This document shows, piece after piece, positions 32,501 through 41,674 of a DNA stretch of 64,000 nucleotides. Under the pieces are notes generated by a model. That model did not search any database and was not told where the DNA came from. It saw only the letters and a list, made by a program, of their open reading frames with translations. Position 1 is the first letter of the stretch. Each line of letters starts with the position of its first letter. A program made the position numbers and the translations under genes. This DNA comes from Siderastrea radians (Eukaryota; Cnidaria; Anthozoa; Scleractinia; Rhizangiidae), in NCBI GenBank assembly GCA_964017195.1, contig OZ024897.1:33017536-33081535 (forward strand), given 5' to 3'.

Positions 32501-35500
32501 AATTATCTGCTTACACTGCAAGGGAATTCATCTCATGTCAAACGCGTAATGTCTTGCGTTGGGTGTCGATCTCTCAAAGCCTCCAAAAAAGATGGCCTTT
32601 TATTTTTTACTTAAGTGTTGTATTTTGCGTCCGGTGTCACACGTGCTTTAGACTACGAGCAGTCTATCTTTCCGCTCTGAGATAGTCGAGGGAAACGAAC
32701 AAGCGAGCGGGCTCAAAAATCGCCCGCGTCGTTGAAACGTGACACGCGTGTCGAGCCGCTAGTGTAGGCAGGCAATTTTGCGCTCGCTCGCTTGTTCGTT
32801 TTCCTCGACTATCCCTGAGCGGAAAGAGAGACTGCTTGTAGCCTACACATGCTTTGTCGTGTTATTTGTGCTTTGAAATCACTTGTTATCACTTGTTTTA
32901 TAGACTTGGCGTGCTGTGCGGCTGATAGTGGACACTGGTTTACACACTCGGGGTTTGACCAGGTAAGTTTTAGCTCACAGCGCTTTTCAAACGAGGGTCG
33001 TAAACCCAAAACGAAAGTAATTCCCCCCAGCCAATCGCAACAAACTCAAATTACCCAATGAACCAATCAGAACTCGAAGCAAATACATGTAACCGGCGCC
33101 AAGCGCAGGAAAACGCGTGCAAGCAAGTCGCGATTGGTTGGTGTTTTACTTCTGATTGGTCGAGAAAGTGGCACGAGATTTTTAACCAATCACAGAACGA
33201 AGTAAAACAAAACCAAAGCAAAGCGCGAATTACTTTCGAATCTCAACTGAAAATCGCTCTATAAAGGCAAAGTCGCACACGAGCCATAGAAGGCCCATAG
33301 GACCGGAGCTTAACGCGGTTTCTGTACCACGAAGCAACTGTGGGCGTTCTTATTCCCTCCTTCCCTCCTTGATGGATGCTAGTCCATTGCTGGGCTGCAA
33401 CCATGTCGCCGGTACCCGTTTATGCATCTCGAAGGAGAGAGACAATGTGACGTGATGGCGGGGACTGGGCCTCAAGACACCGACCTTCAGGACTGAAGTC
33501 CAACGCGCTAACCACTACATCACAGTGCCCTCACAAGTTTTACACTAATGGTTTCATTTTAACTCGGAGAGATCCGGAGAGTAAGTTAAAACCTCACAAC
33601 CAAAGAAATTACATCTGGCAAATCGCAGTAGACGCAGATATGGTTTTTTGACAGTCAATTGCTAACTGTTTTTTTTTTTGAACAGGTGAACAAATCGGTG
33701 AACAAATCGGTTTCCTTCAGCCTAGTACCCAGGCGTTCTCTTTCGCTCACACGACTTGGCGCGAAATTTCGTGACGTCACCGAATGGCATACCGCGAGAA
33801 CGCGTTCTCCGGGGACCTCGTTCGGTGACGTCACGACATTTCGCACCAAGTCGAGTCAAGTGAGTGGGAAGAGAACGCCTGGGTACTAGGCTGGGTTTCC
33901 TTATTCTCTGAAAAAACAAACTTTTTAAGACGGATTCCGCTCAACGTTCGAGCAATAAGTGCAAAAAATATTTACCAAAAAACTACTCATAGCACGGTAA
34001 CATTTTGAATGCTAATTGAAACATCTCACTCTAGTTCACTTGCCCAAGTGACCCCGCAATGCAATTCTCAAGCATTCTCAAGAAAATTAATTTCAAATCT
34101 CGTAAAAGTATGCTAAAAACGGGCGCCATATTGTTTTGAACTGACATGAAGCGTCTTTTTAATTGAAATATGGATAACTTCAAATCCAATTTTCTCTCGC
34201 GGGGTCAGCTTGGGAGCAAAAGTAACGATAAGTTCTTTTTATCTGTTCTCAAAATGTGACAGTACTGCAAGTATTTTTTTGGTAACTTAATTTTTGCACT
34301 TACTGCTCGAACGTTGAGCGGAAATCGTCTTAAAACGTTGGTACATTACCCTATTAGATTGTAGATCCTATCTGGCTGATGAATTTGTGGATGCCACATC
34401 ATAAAATCCCAGTTTATAAGCACGTTTCCCACCTTTCCCCACCCCCAGCTTTTAAGCTCCCCTCCCCCCGCTTCCCCTCGGGTTAAAAATCCACCTGGTT
34501 ACAGGCCAAGCAGTTTGCTAGCAAAACATTACTACGGTTACACCCCCTCATACTCATACACGTATCCTCCTAGATAACAGCAGAACACATTTCTAAAAGG
34601 TAATATTTAAGTATCAAATAGCGGAGTAGTTAATTGTGTAGGGATGTACAATTGCGGTTGACTCAGTAAATTTTTTGACGCTACGCCGTATTGAAAGTAA
34701 AATTCTAAGCTTTCGACTCTGCTAGAGTGTTGGTTGGCGAGCACGGAGTTACAACCTTCCAGCGATCTGGACGAGGCTGGTCAGGTCACACGTTACGTGA
34801 CCTGACCGAGTTACTGTGAACAAGTCTCTAGCAGAGTCGAAAGCTAAAGAATTTTACTTTCAATACGGTGTAGCGTCAAAAATTTATAAAGTTAACCGAA
34901 AAAGTAATATTTTTAAGTCACTTATTAGTCTAAATCGACTTAAAGAAAGGTTCATTGAACTACAATCTTCGTGCTCGCCAACCAAAAACCCTTCTGAATA
35001 CGCCCAGGGCCGACATTCAAGATTTTACGATATCCTAAAACGAATGAAATGACTAAAAGTGTGTTTCCAGGAGGTTTTTTGACCTCACCTTCTCTCGTTC
35101 TGTGTCGTTATACGAAGCTTCGCTGATTCTATTTTGCTAATGTAATTTTGCGTTTCAGGACCCAGGCGCTGGGTTTGTTCGAGCAATACGCCTGGGATAC
35201 GTCAGATTTCGCCGTGAAAGAAGTCACGAGATATCAGAGCGATCCAGGCCAGGCAACAGCGTACATGCTGGGGAGACTGGCACTAATACAGCTACGTAAC
35301 AAGACCGAGACGGCCCTGGGAAAGAAATTCAGCCTGCAAGACTTTCACTACCAAGTGTTGAGCCAAGGGTCTGCACCGCTGTCCTTCTTACAGAGCCACA
35401 TCGACAGGTATATCAAGTGCATGACAGGGGACCTCGGCGAGGAAGAGTGCAGCTACGTGCTGAAACCAGTCAAAAGTCCTAAAACCGCAAGAGCCAAGAC

Positions 35501-35549
35501 ATCTGTCAGAAAAATGCCCCCAAGGCCTCCAAGGGTGCACTATATTTGA
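23595..35549 (+). CDS. DUF885-domain type II membrane protein, predicted metallopeptidase, complete, 9 exons
   Basis: Exons: 23595-23995, 25265-25400, 27096-27316, 27795-28344, 29360-29565, 30174-30457, 32297-32475, 32904-32962, 35159-35549; all junction phases agree and the product is 808 residues. The ATG at 23595 follows an acceptor-like TTCTAG, so a non-coding 5' exon is likely. Residues 1-41 are charged, and one membrane segment spans about 42-66 (WVWIALVFAFLLF...), giving a cytosolic N-terminus and an outside catalytic part. The DUF885 hallmarks are HESRPGHHTQ (588-597) and downstream FTEGWGLYSE (E627), plus AVRLIVDTGLHTRG. His-Glu...His with a later Glu is the pattern of zinc peptidases. 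The family is common in bacteria and poorly characterised; no substrate can be named. Introns hold many MITEs. Nothing is missing in the domain order. Confidence 0.85.
24545..24968. mobile_element. MITE with GGGGGAGGGGTACTCCC ends and 'ACCCTATTTCAGACC' internal repeats
   Basis: The left end GGGGGAGGGGTACTCCCTGA and the right end TATATAAGGGAGTACCCCCT are inverted copies. The phrase TACCCTATTTCAGACC recurs at least three times inside. The same design is seen at 40571-41166 and 57155-57622. It lies in intron 1 of the DUF885 gene. Confidence 0.65.
24985..25132. mobile_element. fold-back MITE with GGCCCCAGTTGTTCAAA ends
   Basis: The left end GGCCCCAGTTGTTCAAAG is inverted at the right end (CTTTGAGCAACTGAGACC). 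TATCCA/TGGATA motifs fill the middle. It is a second copy of the family seen at 25913-26004. Intron 1 of the DUF885 gene. Confidence 0.65.
25913..26004. mobile_element. fold-back MITE, same family as 24985-25132
   Basis: TGCCCCAGTTGTTCAAAAG at the left and CTTTTGAACAACTGAGGCC at the right, with GGATAG/CTATCC palindromes between. About 92 bp, intron 2 of the DUF885 gene. Confidence 0.65.
27375..27716 (+). repeat. (CAGT)n microsatellite
   Basis: Long runs of CAGT with interruptions (CAATCAAT run, GTCTGTCAG) in intron 3 of the DUF885 gene. Confidence 0.95.
29596..30056 (+). repeat. 119-bp tandem repeat, about 3.9 copies
   Basis: Copies begin with GAGCTCC(C/T)GG at 29596, 29715, 29834 and 29954, each with ATGAGATGGGTAAATCTATG and a TTGGATGCCTC segment. 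Copies are highly similar. Intron 5 of the DUF885 gene. Confidence 0.92.
30505..30650. mobile_element. fold-back MITE with near-perfect 9-bp flanking repeat
   Basis: Arms GTAGCAGGCGTAAACAGCG... and ...CGTTTATCCCTGCTACAC are inverted with AGGGGAAGGGG-type purine tracts. Flanks TAATGTTCC (30496-30504) and AAATGTTCC (30651-30659) look like a 9-bp target duplication with one change. Intron 6 of the DUF885 gene. Confidence 0.6.
30843..31685. mobile_element. Mutator-like non-autonomous element, 9-bp target duplication, about 140-bp inverted ends
   Basis: 843 bp bounded by TGAGGTTTG on both sides (30834-30842, 31686-31694). Ends TAGCCTGCGAGCAGGCTCTC are inverted and continue for about 140 bp (GAATTATTTTCTT, CGCCGAAG, CGAAGCGAGC). 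Long inverted ends and a 9-bp duplication are Mutator hallmarks. It carries a zinc-finger-like exon (31152-31469) but no transposase. Confidence 0.8.
31152..31469 (+). CDS. zinc-finger-like ORF inside the Mutator-like element (element cargo)
   Basis: 106 codons from ATG at 31152. CRICSC (near 31224) and VCKSCARKIRN (near 31395) give a CxxC ... CxxC arrangement like ZAD-type zinc-binding domains that sit at the N-terminus of animal DNA-binding and transposon proteins. The frame ends soon after the second pair, so it is either one exon of a longer ancestral gene or a fragment. It lies inside the inverted repeats, in an intron of the DUF885 gene, and is probably not part of that host gene. Confidence 0.45.
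   Translation: MEGSEERVLTPKKVVNKASGHCRICSCSFLVKYGTGKSGRMSTENLFEVSNRDGSRGQVLATMCENIGIYFVKLSSLSSRVCKSCARKIRNLCILIDHMHINYSY
32650..32844. mobile_element. fold-back MITE with near-perfect flanking duplication
   Basis: Ends AGACTACGAGCAGTCTATC and inverted copy; arms continue through TTTCCGCTC and CGAACAAGCGAGCG. Flanks ACACGTGCTTT (32639-32649) and ACACATGCTTT (32845-32855) differ by one base. It sits 59 bp left of exon 8 of the DUF885 gene. Confidence 0.65.
32990..33260. repeat. CCAATCA-rich dispersed repeat
   Basis: Contains several ACCAATCA/TGATTGG motifs and GCGCCAAGCGCAGGAAAACGCG. A related copy is at 35580-36110. Intron 8 of the DUF885 gene. Confidence 0.45.
33345..33535 (-). mobile_element. 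tRNA-derived SINE-like sequence
   Basis: On the minus strand it starts GATGTAGTGGTTAGCGCGTT, a tRNA A-box-like sequence, followed by AGTCCTGAAGGTCGGTGTC in B-box position (degenerate) and a unique body. No poly(A) tail is evident. It could be a SINE or a tRNA pseudogene with unrelated flank. Confidence 0.5.
33718..33893. mobile_element. palindromic MITE with perfect 9-bp target duplication
   Basis: 176 bp, ends CAGCCTAGTACCCAGGCG inverted exactly, with arms continuing through GTTCTC and TGACGTCAC. GGTTTCCTT is repeated at 33709-33717 and 33894-33902. No coding content. Confidence 0.85.
33925..34333. mobile_element. MITE with about 60-bp inverted ends
   Basis: TTAAGACGGATTCCGCTC, AACGTTCGAGCA and AAGTGCAAAAA at the left recur inverted at 34271-34333. 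Intron 8 of the DUF885 gene. Confidence 0.75.
34668..34885. mobile_element. fold-back MITE
   Basis: Left arm TTTTTTGACGCTACGCCGTA, TTGAAAGTAAAATTCT and AGCTTTCGACTCTGCTAGAG recur inverted at about 34820-34885. The arms nearly meet, so the unit is a long hairpin. Confidence 0.8.
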
Positions 35550-35579
35550 TGAGCCTGTGAATTGAAGGGAAGAGTTTTA

Positions 35580-36110
35580 CTGATTGGTTGTTTATAGAGT
35601 TCGAGAAAATTGATGAAAAATGATTATATTACAGTTTAAATAGGTTTTGGTGACTGTCCTGAGCTGAAGCATAAAAACCAAAGTAATTATATCTGACCAA
35701 TCACAACGTAAACAAACAGTGCATTGACCCAATCAGAGCTCAGCGCTATAGCTTGCAACCGGTTAAACCTTGTACCATGCGCTGAGAACTTGCAGCCGTT
35801 GTTAATTAAGCGCGGGAAGCACCGTGCGACTTGTGTTAAGCGCGAGAAAACGTGCGAGCTGTGCCAAGTGCGGAAAAACAATCAACTGGTGCTAAGCGCG
35901 GGAAAACATGTAAACTGTGTCAAGCCTGTGTGTTCTCGATTGGCTGAAGAAAAGCATGGAGTATGCTGTGATTAGTTAGATTAATGTTATAGAGCAGTCC
36001 AGACGAGCTTTCTGAACCAATTATAGAGCTTAGTAGACGCAAGAAACCAAATAGGCAAAAGTAACCCAGTTACATCACTTGCGTGCTATGCAATTGAAAC
36101 CACTTCCGAC
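35580..36110. repeat. CCAATCA-type dispersed repeat with a 28-30 bp tandem array
   Basis: Tandem units starting TTAAGCGCGGGAA at about 35806, 35836, 35864, 35892 and a partial at 35920. Flanks carry ACCAATCAC and GATTGG motifs like those at 32990-33260. Lies in the 3' flank of the DUF885 gene. Confidence 0.6.
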
Positions 36111-36652
36111 ATGTGCTTTCAATATAAAAACGTCCTATTGACCTAGGACCTGAATTCTTTTATAAAGCTGTTTCAATTTTTTTAATGCATTATCAGAGAG
36201 TATGTTTTAAATTTTAACAATTTTGTATGTGATGAATATATATGAATTATATGAATACTTTTTTCATTTTCAAGTAAGGTATAATATTTTCAATTGACTA
36301 TGTTTCAATTCGTCGCTTTGTCAGTTTTTTTTTTACCAATATCTTGTTTAGTTAGCAGATTTAACGAAACTTTCGCATTGCAATATAATTACTGTTTCCA
36401 AACAAAATGTCTATATTGATTTGAATCACCGTAAATACCGAGGAACAAGGACGCGCGTGTAGAGTGCATCCAAAATCTTCGATGATTAGGCGAAGAGGAA
36501 CAGACATCAGGCCCTGGACAACGAAGACGCTGCCGAGTTTGGATATGTGAACTTGCGTAGACAGACTTGTGATGGGTGGCCAAACGTACTGGCAAATAGA
36601 TGCAAATTCGACGTAAGTTAATTGCAGAAAAACCATTTCATTGCAGCCCCGC
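36111..36652. other. no gene seen
   Basis: AT-rich intergenic sequence after the DUF885 gene; no exon, repeat pair or RNA gene recognised. Confidence 0.4.
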
Positions 36653-36949
36653 CCTTACTGAGGGTCTATTATAGGGGGTCGCACATTCCGCAATCCGCCT
36701 TATTTTATCCTTTCTAGACCGCAAACCGCTTTCGTTTTCGCCTATAGGCCGAAACCGCCTTTATGGCATAAAGAGAATCGCAATACCGATCTTTTAACAG
36801 TAGTTTACACATTTTTACCGTGTGTTCGCATAATAGTCGTACTTCTGCTCACAACAATCACGAGATCTTAAGCGCAGAACATCTTTTTTTCTAATTCCTT
36901 TTAATAACCTGCGATCAAATGGTGTCAATAGTTTAGACATCCAGTGGGC

Positions 36950-38430
36950 AGTTCACCGAACCCAAAGAATGCACGGTGTTTAGAATGAAACAACTATCCC
37001 TACACGACCACTGCAAAAAAGCGCTCAGACTTATCCAAGCGGAGAACTCCTTCTAATTTAATGGAAAAAACTACCTACGGCTACTGGGCACCAAAATGGC
37101 AGTTGCTTTTGCTAATATTTTCATGGCTAAGGTAGAAACGGAGATCTCAAATCAATGCGCTTTAAAACTGCTAGTCTGGAAATGATACATTGACGACATC
37201 TTCTCCCTCTGGAGCAGAACCAGAGAAGATATCACACAGTTCATTTAACAAACTAACAAATAACATCAAACTTTTAAGTTTACGGCTGAAGTATCCGAAA
37301 CACAAACAAACATCCTGGATGCTACTGTTTACAAAGGCGAAAGATTTGAAACTGAGTCAGTGCTAGATGTACGCACCCACTTTAAGCCCACTGAAACCTT
37401 TCAAGACACCCATTTTTCAACCTGTTGTCCATCAGAGGTAAAAAGAGGATTCATCAAAGGAGAGGCTCTAAGACTACTCAGAACCTTACTCTTATAAAAC
37501 ATTATTTGAAGAGAGCGCCACAAACTTTACAAGAGGATACCAAGAGAACTCAAACAACCCTCTCAGAAGTTACTTTTGAAGACAGGAGTCAAGCCCTCCG
37601 ACAAAAACGAAAACAAAACAAGAAAATCTTGCCCTTTGTAACCAGGGACCACGCGAGGGGTGGGTTCAGGGGGCTTTTTGGGGCCAAAAAAATAAATAAA
37701 TAAAAATAGAATAAATAACATTAAAAAGTTCGAAAATTCATTAGTCAATGATTAGTTTCAGGGTTAACCAGTACTTGGTTTTCCCCAGTTAGATCATATT
37801 CTCATATGGACCAAACCCGCCTTGCTCCCATTTTGAAGAAATCAGACGACGTGAAGTTGTAGTTTCGTTTGTATCTCCGCAGTTTATATCATTCTCGATA
37901 TCGTTTGGCCTCTAACTCTCGTGAACTCTCATGCTATTCTAGCGGGTCTATATACTCCAATCAATTTATATTGTACATGGTTCATGTGTTTCCATGTTCC
38001 AAAATTATACTGCACATGTTCTATATGATGGGTATAAACTGACAACTTTTAACACACTTGGCCGCCCTAGACGCATTGTTAGTCACTAAAACCCGATCGA
38101 GTTAGCCCCCCCACTTTAAAATAAGCCGCGCGGTCCCTGGTGACGCAATACTACCCAGCAGTGCTTAACTTAAAACCAGTACTCATGGACAGCTGGCATT
38201 TCATAACACAGCAACCATTGCTTAACAACACTTTCAAAGAACCGCCCCTAATATCGTACAAAAGAGGCTAAAACACGCGCACAGGACTAGCGCTGTCCTG
38301 TAACTCTTTCAGACACTAAAAAGAGGATCACAAATCAAAACTGCAGTTACAAGTACTGGACTAAATTTTAAAGCCATGTTAACTCAGGGTAAGACGCCCG
38401 CGGAAGTCGCGCAGGCCCGTCACCCTTTTT
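36950..38430 (+). pseudogene. Penelope-like reverse transcriptase fragment, decayed and interrupted
   Basis: Readable blocks in order: LLGTKMAVAFANIFMAK (near 37080), YIDDIFSLWSR (near 37185), a TNILDAT block (near 37310), HFKPTETFQDTHF (near 37380), RGFIKGEALRLLRT (near 37445), LPFVT (near 37630) and, after a nested MITE, QYYPAVLNLKPVL (near 38150). This is the order of Penelope-type RT. Stops and frame changes are numerous. Confidence 0.7.
37641..38141. mobile_element. MITE with ACCAGGGACC ends nested in the Penelope fragment
   Basis: Perfect 10-bp inverted ends ACCAGGGACC / GGTCCCTGGT, extended imperfectly by CGCG. The Penelope protein homology stops at one end and resumes at the other. 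Confidence 0.6.
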
Positions 38431-38848
38431 GTCAATATCTGACTCAAGATCCACGGCCGCCATTCTTTGACTTTGCAGCCTGGCCTCTTATCAAATTACC
38501 TCCCTGCAGGGACCTGCAGGGGGAACAGTAGAAAACTCCTGCCTTACTCTACCCCTAAAAGGCACTCTTTTGTCTAGGGAGAAGGTTCAAGGAAAATAAA
38601 GCGGCCGCACATATGGTTCGAAGAACCGCCACCAAAAACGCAAAGACCGAAAACCGCGTGATAAAGTTACAATTTTCCGAAACCGCGCGGAAATTTCTTA
38701 ACCGTAAACCGCCACATTATTACGGATGTAACCGCAAACCGACACTCAAAATTGGCTTAAACCGCCAAACCGCCAGAATATAATAGACCCTCCTTACTGA
38801 GGAAAACTGTACTGAAACCAGTTTGTGTCGCCTTGCAAATGCGCTGGC

Positions 38849-39070
38849 TGGCCAAACGGTTTATTAAAAACTTGGGTTCACTTGCGTGCAACTTTGAGTT
38901 CGATCAAAGTGAATGTAAGTCATCGCGCAAGCTATCGCAAGTAGACGCAAGTCATGACCAAACGGATTTGCTAACTGCGTGCGACAACTTGCTGTTGCCG
39001 GTACCCATCCATGTTTTCAAATACAGTATGTAAAATTTTGTATGCCGTGACTTGAAACTCCGTTTGGCCA
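38849..39070. mobile_element. 222-bp MITE with TGGCCAAACGG ends
   Basis: Perfect 11-bp inverted ends TGGCCAAACGG and CCGTTTGGCCA; CTTGCG and CGCAAG repeats inside. Same family as the fragments at 1-330. Confidence 0.75.
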
Positions 39071-39955
39071 AAGCTTAACAATGATAACCCAGCCAAGCTG
39101 GGCGAAACGAGGGCAAGAGCTGATAGTCTATAAGAGTTTGAACTTATCGTTGTCGTTTGGCCTTCTGAAATTTTTGTGTACTCTCGGCCACTCAGGTCTT
39201 GTCTACTCTTGCGGGAGAGGCTTAGTATTTTGTCAACATTTTCTCATTGGGTTCCCTTGTCTATTTTTAAGGCCCCATTTTTTCTTATTGTGACGCGAGT
39301 AAAGAGCAATCTTTGAAATTCCATTTAATAAATTTGTTCTGGAGTATTTTCTCAGAGTTTTTGTGGCACAGTTTGTTTGATTTAAAAAGATTGCCACTTT
39401 CTAGAGGGATTTAATTTTTGATCGGTGACTATAGAGTTCAGTTATCGCACTTCGATAACGACAACCGGAAGTCGAATGTTCCGTAAGTTGGTTTGTTTTT
39501 GCTTCCCATCAAAGGCATGAAATATCCTGTTTTGGCTTGCCATTGCGGAAAACATGAAGTCAAACTGCATGTAAAGGAAAATGTTCAACTAACGGTTGCC
39601 GTCCGTTGCTCACGGACGTCAGTGCTTAAGTTCCCTAAGTATGAAAAATTGTAAGTGGCCTCAATGGTATACTGAAGCATGAGAAAACAGACGACTTTTC
39701 GAGACGTCTTCTTTTCGCGGAGGCAGTGGTGGTGGCTAGCGCGAAACGGTCGTTTGTTCTCTCAGTCTGGTATGCATGTTGTTTTGAACATTGCTTAGCT
39801 GTGAAGCACCCTATGATATTCACCTCTTCTTTGTTAAAACCGCCACCTTAGAAAAAAAATGTTTGGATGAGAAAAAAGCGAAATCCGATGTCAAACAATT
39901 TCCGTTAACTTGAAATCTGCACAAATCATTAATTGAAAAGTTCAGATGCCAGGTG
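39071..39955. other. no gene seen
   Basis: No exon or complete element recognised; moderate AT content. Confidence 0.4.
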
Positions 39956-40224
39956 CAGGGCTGCAAATAATTTTTCTTTCTTGAAAGGACATATGTCCGA
40001 CCAAGTCTCCATTTTGGTCGGACAATTAGAAATGTGGTCGGTCTTAATGATTATTTTTAAGGGGAAGTCTTTCTATAAAAAAAATTATTTCTTCTCATTA
40101 CTTACTTATTATTTGGTTAAAAAATTTGTCCGGACATAATGTCCGACCAAAGTTAAGATTTCGTCGGACATGGGCCGATTTTAGTCGGACATTGTCCGAT
40201 GACCGACAGTTATTTGCAGCTCTG
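39956..40224. mobile_element. hAT-like MITE with CAGGGCTGCAAATAA ends
   Basis: Ends CAGGGCTGCAAATAA and inverted TTATTTGCAGCTCTG; the flank CAGGTG occurs on both sides. The phrase GTCGGAC/GTCCGAC recurs about ten times inside. Confidence 0.75.
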
Positions 40225-40570
40225 CAGGTGACAGGTCACTCGGCTTGAAATCTATTAAGACATGTAGCTGAGCTAGTAAGCCTACCGTGATCAGGCCAAA
40301 TTTTGGCAATGCTCTCGGTTTATACTGAGCTAGAAAACCCTTATGGTGCTTCATAGTCAGTTTTCATTCATTTGCCTAGGTTTGGCAAAGTCCGCGGTAG
40401 AAATTTACAGACAAATGTATGGACAACTGAAAACGGGATTATTTAATTTGATTTTTAGTCCAGCTACAGCATTTAACTTTTGCAGAGAAAAAAAGCAACC
40501 TTGTACCTTGAGTTCGATCATATCACGTTTGAGCAGAAGATCGCCAAAAACGGAACCGATGCAGGGGACG

Positions 40571-41166
40571 CATGAGGGGGGGGGGGGGAGGGAGTTAGAT
40601 AGGGGACGCGTGGGGACGCGATATGGGTAGCCTGCGTAGCTGGCGGGATTCGCAACCGAGTGCGCGTGCTTTGTTTATGGCGAATGGCAGAGAGAGGGAA
40701 CCGCGGACCCGCGAGGGAATTGGAGCGAGCCGCGAGGGAATTGGGGAGAAGTCGAGTTGAAATGAGAAGAAGGTGAGCGAAAGAGCGGGAAAAAAAACGA
40801 GGGGAGACTATCTGAACGCCTGGAACAGGCTAGTTTAAGACAATAATCTCTGATTTTGCTACCCTGTTGAAGACAGATTTCAGATTTTTTGTACCCTGTC
40901 TAAGACATTTAACTCGACATCATACCTCGTTACGGCTAGAATGGACTAGTCAGAGACTGTTTCTCATTTCAATATGCTGAACATTGGCAAAATTTGGCTT
41001 TTTGTGAGGGTTCTGTAGTTAATGAATACATAAGGTCGTGTAACGATACCCTGTTTAAGACAAAAATTGATGAAATCGATACCCCGTTCAAGACAAAATC
41101 CTCTGAAAACCATACCCTATCGGGCCGCACGTCCCCGTTAAGGCTATATAGGGGAGTACCCCCCCG
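40571..41166. mobile_element. third 'GGGGAGTACCCC' MITE copy with a nested AGCCTG...CAGGCT repeat
   Basis: The right end TATATAGGGGAGTACCCCCC and internal TACCCTGTTTAAGACAAAA repeats match the design of 24545-24968; the left end is a degraded poly-G tract. A separate repeat at about 40628-40832 (TAGCCTGCGTAGC ... GGAACAGGCTA) is nested in it. Confidence 0.5.
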
Positions 41167-41674
41167 GCACTTTAAGCTACAGCCGACGGACTCTCTATAT
41201 GAAATACTATACGAAAAGGAGATAGGAGCCTGCTTTTACCGCCCTTCAGCAGGGCTACCCTACTGTACCCCGCTGAACAGACAATCCTACTAAGGGGAGG
41301 GGTGTGCCTTTTGTTAATCTTATATGAATAATAATTATTATGCAAATATTCGGGGTGACAAAATAAACTTTACTATGAAAAGAACATGAAATTTTGTATG
41401 CATGATTGCTTTTTAGTTTGTCTCAGTTCGGTGCTCTGGGTTTCCGGACATCTGTGAGATGTTTTTTGGCAAGAAATTCACCTTTCCCCGGGAGGTGCAA
41501 ATCTGTCCCGCCAAAGGCCTGTGAAGGAATTTGATAAAGGTGTTTTGTTTCATTGCTCACTTGCTTTTCGTGCGTGGTGGAAAGATTATCTTGTCGCTTG
41601 TGATAAACTTTCCGACGAGCAGTGAATGAACGATTGTGCTACACAGAGGGAAGAAATTTTCTTACGTTGCAGAA
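41167..41674. promoter_or_regulatory. likely NCOA6 5' flank and leader
   Basis: No coding exon in frame with NCOA6: a TGA at 41627-41629 closes the frame upstream of the first ATG. No TATA box or other defined promoter element recognised. The leader presumably starts within this stretch. Confidence 0.35.

Larger units (their letters stand above)
36661..38791. mobile_element. hAT-like element with AGGGTCTATTATA ends and 8-bp target duplication
   Basis: TIR AGGGTCTATTATA at 36661 and its inverted copy ending 38791. The flank CCTTACTG is present at 36653-36660 and 38792-38799. Subterminal copies of AAACCGCC are frequent at both ends. An 8-bp duplication suggests hAT. The interior is a Penelope-like fragment, so no transposase of its own remains. 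Confidence 0.7.

Noticed and set aside
23595..35549. DUF885 gene as bacterial contamination
   Set aside because: Eight introns with GT-AG borders and agreeing phases, embedded in animal repeats.
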